A stretch of 64,000 nucleotides of DNA, taken from Gammaproteobacteria bacterium. Lineage in GTDB: Bacteria > Pseudomonadota > Gammaproteobacteria > Chromatiales > Chromatiaceae. Position 1 is the stretch's first letter. Every line of letters begins with the position of its first letter. The stretch covers positions 1 through 64,000 of the forward strand of contig SACH01000002.1 in NCBI GenBank assembly GCA_009928645.1, given 5' to 3'. The translations under genes and the position numbers were made by a program. Of this stretch, positions 56,819 through 64,000 are shown one piece after another. Below the pieces are notes generated by a model. It was given only the letters and a program-made list of their open reading frames with translations. It was not told the origin of the DNA and ran no database searches.

Positions 56819-57115
56819 ATGGCCGCTCAACCCTTGTTCAACCGCCGCATCGAGTTGCGCGCGAACGTGTTCGCGGAACTGGTCGCATGGAAACTACCGC
56901 GACCGGTCAGCGGCTGCCAACACCGCTACAAATACCGCCTCGCCCTGGTGAAGGACGGCGATTGCGTGTTGCGATACGACAACGAGGCGGGAAAAGGGGA
57001 TCACCGCCACCGGAACGGGCGGGAAAGTGGTTACCACTTCACTGAAATTGAACAACTGATCGCCGATTTCATGGCCGATGTCACGAGGTGCCTGCATGAC
57101 GACGATAACCTTTGA
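56819..57115 (+). CDS. DUF6516-like putative toxin
   Basis: RANVFAELVAWKLPRPVSGCQHRYKYRLALVKDGDCVLRYDNEAGKGDHRHRNG; overlaps downstream HTH gene by 20 nt. Confidence 0.65.
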   Translation: MAAQPLFNRRIELRANVFAELVAWKLPRPVSGCQHRYKYRLALVKDGDCVLRYDNEAGKGDHRHRNGRESGYHFTEIEQLIADFMADVTRCLHDDDNL

Positions 57116-57443
57116 TGTCCGCACCCTCGAGGATAACCTCGTGGATTTTGCCGAGGCCTGGAAGACAGGGCAACCCAGCGACCCGCGGATCAGTTTCGCT
57201 ACCCCGGAACTCCTCTGGCAGGCGCTGACCGCCAAACGCTGGCGAATTTTGCAGACCATGGCCGGAACCGGACCCCTCTCCATCCGGGAATTGGCCCGCA
57301 GGGTCCAGCGCGATGTCAAAGCCGTCCATGCGGATGTCACGGCACTGCGCAAAGCCGGCATAGTGGAAAAAACCGCCGAGGGCAAGATCCATTTCCCCTA
57401 TGACGCGATCCATGTCGATTTCGTCATGAAAGCCGCCGCTTGA
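57096..57443 (+). CDS. HTH protein, HVO_A0114-like putative antitoxin
   Basis: RWRILQTMAGTGPLSIRELARRVQRDVKAVHADVTALRKAGIVEK winged HTH. Confidence 0.7.
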   Translation: MTTITFDVRTLEDNLVDFAEAWKTGQPSDPRISFATPELLWQALTAKRWRILQTMAGTGPLSIRELARRVQRDVKAVHADVTALRKAGIVEKTAEGKIHFPYDAIHVDFVMKAAA

Positions 57444-57569
57444 TCCCTTTCCATCCGCAAGTCGATGCCTGGGCTACCCTAGTCGGGGGATCGCGGCGCG
57501 ATTGATCCGGCGTCCCCGCGGCGAGGGGATTATACTGCCGCCCTCCGCCATTCCTCCGGTTTCCGCCCC

Positions 57570-58940
57570 ATGTCCATCGCCGCCCGCCTTGCCTGCCGCC
57601 CGCTGCCCATCCTGCTGTTTTCGCTGGCCCTGACCCCCTTGAGCTTCGCCCCCTCGCCGCTGGCTGCCGCGACGCCGCCGCCGGCCGAGGAAAAGGCGCC
57701 CCTGCCCGCGGTCGTGGTCACCGCCATCGAGGAGGGGCTGGTGGACAAGCAGGAGCGCTTCATCGGCACCATCAAGGCCATCCAGTCGGTGGACATCAAG
57801 GCCCGGGTGGAGGGCTTTCTCACCAAGCTGGCCTTCGCTCAGGGGGCCATGGTCACCCAGGATCAACTCCTGTATCAGATCGAGCAGGCCCCCTTCCAGG
57901 CCACCCTTGACGGCGCCAAGGCGCAACTGGCCGTGGCCCAGGCCAGCCAGGCGGCGGCGGAGGCCGATCTACTCAATAAGCAGGTGGACCTCGACCGTCA
58001 GGAAACCTTGTTGAAGAAAGGCGACACCTCCCAGGCCAATCGCGACAAGGCCAAGGCCCAGCGCGACGAGGCACAGGCGGCGGTGGACAAGGGCAAGGCC
58101 CAGGGTGAGGATGCCAAGGCGTCCATCGCTACCGCCCAGATCAACCTGGGTTACACCACCATCACCAGCCCCATCGCCGGGCGCATCGGCCCCACCAAGT
58201 ACACCGAGGGCAATCTGGTCAATACCGCCAGCGGCACCCTCGCCACCGTGGTCCAGCTCGATCCCATCCGCGCCGTCTTCTCCATTCCCGGCGCGATCTT
58301 TGTGCGCATCGCCGAGATGACCGATGGGGATGGCCTGGAGGTCATCCGCAAAAAGTTCATTCCCAAGCTCATCCTGCCGACGGGAGAGACCTACGCCCAC
58401 CCCGGGGAGATCGCCTTCGTCGATAACCAGGTCGATCCGCGCACCGGCACCGTCGCCATTTACGCCGATTTCCCCAACCCCGAGCAGATGCTCTTGCCGG
58501 GCCAGTTTATCGCCGCCGTGATCCACCGCGCCGAGGAGGAGCGCCAGCCCCTGGTGCCGGCCTCGGCCATCCAGCGGACCAAGGACGGCGAACAGGTCTT
58601 CGTGGTGGGAGCCGACAACCGGGTGGCGGTGCGCGCGGTCAAGACCGGGGCCCAGGTGGGTACCAACTATGCCGTCCTCTCGGGCCTGCAGGTGGGGGAC
58701 ATCGTCATCGTCTCCGGGGAGCAGAAGGTCAAGCCGGGCATGGTCGTGAAGCCGGTGAAGCAGAGTCAGGCCGATGGGGATGGCGCCAAGGAGGCCCCGT
58801 CCAAGCCCGCGGCCACGGGTACGAGTGGTGCCAAGGCGCCGGCGAGTGCCCCGGCGGCCCCCGCCGGCGTGGCCAAGGACGCGGCAACCCTGAAGAATGC
58901 CGGCGGTGGTGAAGGCAGCCAGGCGGAGCAGCGCCCATGA
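57570..58940 (+). CDS. RND efflux periplasmic adaptor subunit
   Basis: Barrel-sandwich/HlyD motifs ([37 protein letters not shown]). Confidence 0.93.
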   Translation: MSIAARLACRPLPILLFSLALTPLSFAPSPLAAATPPPAEEKAPLPAVVVTAIEEGLVDKQERFIGTIKAIQSVDIKARVEGFLTKLAFAQGAMVTQDQLLYQIEQAPFQATLDGAKAQLAVAQASQAAAEADLLNKQVDLDRQETLLKKGDTSQANRDKAKAQRDEAQAAVDKGKAQGEDAKASIATAQINLGYTTITSPIAGRIGPTKYTEGNLVNTASGTLATVVQLDPIRAVFSIPGAIFVRIAEMTDGDGLEVIRKKFIPKLILPTGETYAHPGEIAFVDNQVDPRTGTVAIYADFPNPEQMLLPGQFIAAVIHRAEEERQPLVPASAIQRTKDGEQVFVVGADNRVAVRAVKTGAQVGTNYAVLSGLQVGDIVIVSGEQKVKPGMVVKPVKQSQADGDGAKEAPSKPAATGTSGAKAPASAPAAPAGVAKDAATLKNAGGGEGSQAEQRP

Positions 58941-61900
58941 TCTCCCGGGTCTTCGTCGAGCGGCCACGGCTGGCCTCGGTCGTCTCCATCGTCCTGGTGG
59001 TGGCCGGGCTCCTGGCCATCAAGGCCATCCCCGTCGCCCAATACCCCAACATCACCCCGCCGGTGGTCATGGTCAACGCCACCTATCCCGGCGCCGACGC
59101 CGAGACCATCGCCAGCACCGTCGGTGGCCCCATCGAGCAGCAGGTCAACGGTGTACAGGACATGCTCTACATGTCCTCGGTCTCCTCCGCCGCGGGGACC
59201 TATGCCCTGACGGTGACCTTCGCCGTGGGCACGGACCCGGACATCGCCCAGGTCAACACCCAGAACCGGGTCTCCCAGGCCCTGGCCCTGCTGCCCACCG
59301 AGGTCCAGGACCTGGGGGTGACGGTCCAGGCCGAGGCCACCAACCTGTTGCTGGTGGTCAACGTCTATTCCCCGGACGACAGCAAGAGCGCCCTCTTCCT
59401 CTCCAACTTTGCCACCATCAACGTCCAGAACGAGCTGGCACGGGTGGCGGGGGTCGGTCAGGCCAACCAGTTCGGCCCCCTCAATTACTCGATGCGCATC
59501 TGGATCGAGCCGGAGAAGATGGCCGCCCTGGGCATCGCCCCGGAGGACGTGGTCAACGCGGTGCGTAAGCAGAACCTCCAGGCTGCCCTGGGGTCCGTGG
59601 GTGGACCGCCCATCGGCGACGATCAGGTCTTCCAGTTCACCGTCGTCACCGAGGGGCAACTGGTCCAGCCCGAGGAGTTCGAGGACATCGTGGTCCGCAC
59701 CAGCGCGGACGGCGGTATCGTCCGGGTCCGGGATGTCGCTCGGGTCGAGCTGGGGTCGCAGATGTACAGCTCCTTCTCCAGTTTCAACGGTAAGCCGACG
59801 GCGGCCATCGGTATCTACCAGGCGCCGGGAGCCAATGCCTTGCAGGTGGCCAAGGACGTGCGCGCCGAGCTCGAGGCGTTGAAATCCCGCTTCCCGGATG
59901 GGGTCGCGGGAGAGGTTATGTACGACTCGACCCTGTTCGTCCAGGCATCCATCGCCGAGATCATCTCCACCCTGGCCATCACGGCGGTGATCGTGCTGCT
60001 GGTGGTGTACATCTTTCTACAGGATATCCGGGCGACCATCGTCCCGGCCCTGACCATCCCCGTCTCCCTGATCGGCGTCTTCATCGTCCTGTTGGCAGCA
60101 GGCTTCTCGGCCAATACCATCAGTCTGTTCGCGGTGGTGCTGGCCATCGGGCTGGTAGTGGACGACGCCATCGTGGTGGTGGAGAACGTCCAGCGCGTCA
60201 TGCTCGAAGAAGGGCTCGACCGGCGGGCGGCGACCCTCAAGGCCATGGAGCAGGTAACCGGCCCCATCGTCTCCACCACCCTGGTGCTGTTCGCCATCTT
60301 TGCCCCGGTGGCCTTCCTGCCGGGCATCAGCGGCGGCCTTTTCCAGCAGTTCTCTCTCACCATCGCCACCGCGGTGGCCATCTCCGCTATCAATGCCCTG
60401 ACCCTGTCGCCCATGCTCTGTGCCCTGTTCCTGGGGACCCCCAAGGAGGCCAGGCGCGGGCCCTTCGCCTGGTTCAATAAGGGGCTGGACGCCACCCGCA
60501 ACGGGTATGTCCGGGTGGTGGGACTGATCGCCCGGCGCTCCATCGTCGCTGGCCTGATCATCATCCTGGTCGGCGGGGCGGCGGTGTGGATTCTGGACCG
60601 GCTGCCCACGGGCTTTATCCCCAACGAGGACCAGGGCGTCCTCTTCGCCGATATCAAGCTGCCCACCGGGGCGGCCCTGCCGCGGGCCACCGAGGTCCTG
60701 AACGAGGTGGCGGCGATCGCCCGCTCCACGCCGGGGGTGGCCAATGTCCTCACCGTCACCGGCTACAGCATGCTCACCGGCGCCGCCTCCTCCAACTCCG
60801 GCCTGGGGGTCTTCGTGCTGGAGCCCTGGGACGACCGCAACACACCAGAGACCCAGATCCGCGGCCTGATCGGGGCCATGGAGGCTCGCTTCGCCGCCAT
60901 CCCCGACGCCGAGGTCCTGGTCTTCCCGCCGCCGCCCATCCCCGGTCTCGGCAATGCCGGCGGCTTTACCTACCAGCTCGAAGGGCTGGGCGGCCAGTCC
61001 TCCCAGGAGTTGACCCAGGTCCTCAACGGTCTGATGACCGCGGCGCGCCAGGAGCCCAGCATCGCTTCGGCCTATTCCACCTTCGATGCCGACGTGCCCC
61101 AGCTTTTCCTCGACCTGGACCGCACCCAGGCGGAATATCTCCAGGTACCGGTCGCGGACGTCTTCTCGACCCTGCAATCGGTCTTCGGCAGCACCTTCGT
61201 CAACAATTTCACCTACCTGGGCCAGACCTACCAGGTCAACGTCCAGGCGGACCAGACGGCCCGGGCCCGGGTGGACCAGATCGGCGAGACCTATGTCCGT
61301 TCCAACACGGGCGCCATGGTGCCCATCGGGGTGCTGGCGAAGGTAAAGGACGACCTCGGTGCTGATCTCGTGTTCCGCTACAACCAGTTCCCCACCGCCG
61401 CCATCAACGGCAGCACCGCCCGCGGCTTCACCAGCGGCGAGTCCATGGCCGCCATGGAGGCGGTCTCGAAACAGACGCTGCCGCAGGGGTTCGGCTTCGA
61501 GTGGACCGGCATGTCCCTGCAGGAGGCCCAGCAGAGCGCCGGGGTCGAGGCGGCCATCTTCGGCCTGGCGGTGCTCTTCGGCTACCTCTTCCTGGTAGCC
61601 CTTTACGAAAGCTGGACCATCCCCTTCTCGGTCCTGACCTCGGTCGCCGTGGCGGTCCTGGGCGCCGCGGGGGGTCTGATGCTGCGCCATCTGGAGAACG
61701 ACCTTTACGCCCAGATCGGTCTGGTGCTGCTCATCGGCCTGGCGGCCAAGAATGCCATCCTCATCGTCGAATTCGCCAAGGAACAGCACGAGGCGGGCAA
61801 GGGCCTGTACGACGCCGCCCTGGCCGGGGCGCGTATGCGCTTCCGCGCCGTGCTCATGACCGCCCTGGCCTTCATCATCGGCCTGCTGCCCCTGGTGATC

Positions 61901-62092
61901 GCCACCGGCGCCGGGGCCAACTCCCGCGTCCATCTGGGCACCACGGTGCTCAGCGGCATGCTGGCGGCGACCCTGTTCGGCATCCTCGTCATTCCTGGCC
62001 TCTATGTTATGTTCCAGGGCATGGCGGAAGGGTCGGGACGCTGGGTCCGGCGGCTGCGCGGGCGGCCAGCCCAAGGCACTGGCCAGCGCTGA
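58937..62092 (+). CDS. RND efflux permease (AcrB/MexB-type)
   Basis: 1051 aa; [36 protein letters not shown]; 4-nt overlap with adaptor gene. Confidence 0.96.
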   Translation: MISRVFVERPRLASVVSIVLVVAGLLAIKAIPVAQYPNITPPVVMVNATYPGADAETIASTVGGPIEQQVNGVQDMLYMSSVSSAAGTYALTVTFAVGTDPDIAQVNTQNRVSQALALLPTEVQDLGVTVQAEATNLLLVVNVYSPDDSKSALFLSNFATINVQNELARVAGVGQANQFGPLNYSMRIWIEPEKMAALGIAPEDVVNAVRKQNLQAALGSVGGPPIGDDQVFQFTVVTEGQLVQPEEFEDIVVRTSADGGIVRVRDVARVELGSQMYSSFSSFNGKPTAAIGIYQAPGANALQVAKDVRAELEALKSRFPDGVAGEVMYDSTLFVQASIAEIISTLAITAVIVLLVVYIFLQDIRATIVPALTIPVSLIGVFIVLLAAGFSANTISLFAVVLAIGLVVDDAIVVVENVQRVMLEEGLDRRAATLKAMEQVTGPIVSTTLVLFAIFAPVAFLPGISGGLFQQFSLTIATAVAISAINALTLSPMLCALFLGTPKEARRGPFAWFNKGLDATRNGYVRVVGLIARRSIVAGLIIILVGGAAVWILDRLPTGFIPNEDQGVLFADIKLPTGAALPRATEVLNEVAAIARSTPGVANVLTVTGYSMLTGAASSNSGLGVFVLEPWDDRNTPETQIRGLIGAMEARFAAIPDAEVLVFPPPPIPGLGNAGGFTYQLEGLGGQSSQELTQVLNGLMTAARQEPSIASAYSTFDADVPQLFLDLDRTQAEYLQVPVADVFSTLQSVFGSTFVNNFTYLGQTYQVNVQADQTARARVDQIGETYVRSNTGAMVPIGVLAKVKDDLGADLVFRYNQFPTAAINGSTARGFTSGESMAAMEAVSKQTLPQGFGFEWTGMSLQEAQQSAGVEAAIFGLAVLFGYLFLVALYESWTIPFSVLTSVAVAVLGAAGGLMLRHLENDLYAQIGLVLLIGLAAKNAILIVEFAKEQHEAGKGLYDAALAGARMRFRAVLMTALAFIIGLLPLVIATGAGANSRVHLGTTVLSGMLAATLFGILVIPGLYVMFQGMAEGSGRWVRRLRGRPAQGTGQR

Positions 62093-62303
62093 ACGGGAGG
62101 CCTCGTGAGGTATCCCCGCCCCGATAAAACGGAGCGGATTGTTTTACCTGTACCGCGGAGTAGGCCCCATGAGGGCCGCCATTCCGTCATCCTTGCTGGC
62201 CGGGGGGCGTCGCCCCCTGTGCCGGCTCATCGGACCTATTTCCAAGGATCTCTATCGGGATTGATCCCCCGCATTGAGCCAATGAAAGGGGCTCTCCTAT
62301 AAT

Positions 62304-62357
62304 GCCTTGAACTATTCAGGCGCCTTGAACCCATCAGGTACCTTGAACTATTCGGGA
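62304..62357. repeat. 18-bp tandem repeat x3 upstream of the TolC-type gene
   Basis: gccttgaactattcaggc / gccttgaacccatcaggt / accttgaactattcggga. Confidence 0.85.
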
Positions 62358-62416
62358 AATCGGCCCCGATCTCCCGTAAGAGCTTATTCGTCGCCATCCT
62401 CACGGGGAACGAGTTC

Positions 62417-63775
62417 ATGCGTAAACGTATTTTGACGGCCTGTCTGACTCTGGCCTTTGTGGGTGCCGGTCCAGCCTTGGCCGAAGATCTGATCCAGATC
62501 TACGACCTGGCGGTACTGAGCGATCCAGTGCTCAAGCAGGCCGAGCAGCAACTCCTGGCGACCAAGGAGGTCAAGCCTCAGTCCCTGGCCCTCCTCCTGC
62601 CAAACATTGGTGTCAACGGCTCTGGCACCTATCAGAACGTCGAGGCCTATGACGTTCAGGTCGGTCCTGAAACTCGCAACATGCGGGAAGACTTCTCCAC
62701 CGGTACCGCCACGGCCACCTTGAATCAGACGGTCTACAACCGCGCCCAGTGGATCGGGTTGCAAAAGTCAGACGACGTCATCTCCCAGGCCGAGGCCCAA
62801 TACAAGACCAGCCAGATCCAGTTGATGGCCCGGACCGCCGAGGCCTACTTCAACGTCCTGCGTGCCGCGGACCTGGTGCGCTCCTCGGAGGCCCTCATGC
62901 GGGCCAACGAACGCCAGTTGGAGCAGTCCAAGCAGCGCTTCGAGGTAGGCTTGGTGGCGATCACCGACGTCAATGACAACCAGGCCGCCTATGACCGATC
63001 GCGGGCCACGGTCATCACCAACAAGAATCAGTTGGACAATGCCTGGGAGGCCCTGCGGGTCATCATCGGTCCCGTGAACGTGCCCCTGGCGCGCCTGGGC
63101 GACAACCTGCCCCTGGCGGCCCCTGAGCCCAATGACATCGAGCAGTGGACCAAGGTCGCCCTGGAGAACAATTACGACATCCGGGCGGCGTCCATGGCGG
63201 TGGCGGCGGCCAAGAAAGAGGTCGAAATCCAGCGCTCAGGCCATTACCCGACCCTGGGTCTCCAGGCGGGCTACAACCTTGATCGCAGCGGATCGGAGAT
63301 GTTTGGCGGTTACGACACCGATACCTCCTATATCGGTCTGAACCTGAGCATCCCTATCTATCAGGGCGGGGCCGTGGTCTCCCGCACCCGCCAGGCGGGG
63401 CATAACCTGGGCGCGTCCCAGGAACAACTGGATCAGACCCGGCGCAAGGTGAACCAGGCGGTCACTGATGCCTTCCGCGGCGTCCTGTCCAGCATCAGCG
63501 AGGTCGAGGCGCGCAAGGCGGCTATCGTCTCCGCCACCAGCACCCTGGAGTCCACCGAGGCCGGCCTGGAGGTCGGTACCCGTACTCAGGTGGATGTCCT
63601 CACCGCCCAGCGGCAACTGTTCGAGAACGAATACCTCTACCTCTCGGCGCGTTACGACTACATCATCAACGGGATCAAGCTCTATCAGGCCACCAGCGGC
63701 CTCAATCGTGAGGCGATCGAGCGGGCCAACACCTGGCTGAATCCCGGCGATCTCCTCACCACCTCCAACCTTTGA
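62417..63775 (+). CDS. TolC-family outer membrane efflux protein
   Basis: Signal peptide; IYDLAVLSDPVLKQAEQQLLATKE; EVGTRTQVDVLTAQRQLF. Confidence 0.93.
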   Translation: MRKRILTACLTLAFVGAGPALAEDLIQIYDLAVLSDPVLKQAEQQLLATKEVKPQSLALLLPNIGVNGSGTYQNVEAYDVQVGPETRNMREDFSTGTATATLNQTVYNRAQWIGLQKSDDVISQAEAQYKTSQIQLMARTAEAYFNVLRAADLVRSSEALMRANERQLEQSKQRFEVGLVAITDVNDNQAAYDRSRATVITNKNQLDNAWEALRVIIGPVNVPLARLGDNLPLAAPEPNDIEQWTKVALENNYDIRAASMAVAAAKKEVEIQRSGHYPTLGLQAGYNLDRSGSEMFGGYDTDTSYIGLNLSIPIYQGGAVVSRTRQAGHNLGASQEQLDQTRRKVNQAVTDAFRGVLSSISEVEARKAAIVSATSTLESTEAGLEVGTRTQVDVLTAQRQLFENEYLYLSARYDYIINGIKLYQATSGLNREAIERANTWLNPGDLLTTSNL

Positions 63776-63921
63776 GCTCTGATCTCCGCAGGTATCAGCC
63801 GGTCCAAGGCCATTTTCGCGGCGCCGGGTTAGGGTCAGCCTTACCCAGGCCACGGCCGCCGGAAATGGTCGACTAATCTCTTGTTAGCTTTACGTGCCCT
63901 AGGTTTGACCCCCCTTATCCC

Positions 63922-64000
63922 ATGTCTGGCAACAGTTTCGGCAAGTGCTTCGTCACCACCAGCTTCGGCGAGAGCCATGGTCCCGCCATCGGCGGCATCG
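63922..64000 (+). CDS. aroC: Chorismate synthase AroC, N-terminal fragment (runs off window)
   Basis: [26 protein letters not shown]. Confidence 0.9.
   Translation, partial: MSGNSFGKCFVTTSFGESHGPAIGGI

Noticed and set aside
60017-62074. 685-aa - strand ORF
   Set aside because: Antisense shadow of the RND permease
1-64000. CRISPR arrays, rRNA or tRNA genes
   Set aside because: No regularly spaced repeat-spacer structure and no recognisable rRNA or tRNA by eye; a tRNAscan/Infernal run would be needed to exclude tRNAs fully

Overview
High-GC 64 kb window. The gene content fits a gammaproteobacterium, probably a Chromatiales-type purple sulfur lineage; this is inference, as there is no 16S rRNA here. 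From left to right: (1) a few tiny ATGA-overlapping phage-like ORFs cut off by a dispersed repeat; (2) a multiheme cytochrome module, with a pentaheme c554-like gene divergent from an octaheme HAO-like gene followed by a tetraheme NapC/NirT gene; (3) signalling genes (Hpt, REC-GGDEF, FIST, and ABC-sub-bind/PAS/GGDEF/EAL); (4) an XRE/AbiEii toxin-antitoxin pair; (5) a TRAP substrate-binding protein, DUF6279-like lipoprotein, PatZ-like acyl-CoA synthetase/GNAT, ACP, ICMT-like methyltransferase, Fe-S flavin reductase and OprB-like porin; (6) a four-gene catabolic operon (HAD, OYE-type flavoenzyme, SDR, acetoacetate decarboxylase family); (7) a cysteine-less DsrC-like protein divergent from a LysR regulator; (8) a napDAGHB operon plus a CBS gene, with an FNR/DNR-like palindrome upstream and no napC or napF; (9) a PLD-family lipoprotein, patatin, SLOG-2TM protein and large DUF4062-STAND-WD40 protein; (10) a six-gene cluster coupling a TRPM-type SLOG (LSDAT) protein and a RyR-domain protein to an MCE/Mla-type lipid ABC transporter; (11) tmcA with an unusual D/Q-rich insertion, and a DUF6516-type TA pair; (12) an RND efflux operon with a TolC-type gene; (13) the start of aroC. 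The strongest candidates for undescribed biology are the LSDAT-RyR-Mla operon with its neighbouring patatin/SLOG/STAND genes, the dispersed ~65-80 bp repeat family (three copies, one supplying a start codon), and the recurrent in-frame low-complexity insertions in otherwise conserved proteins.
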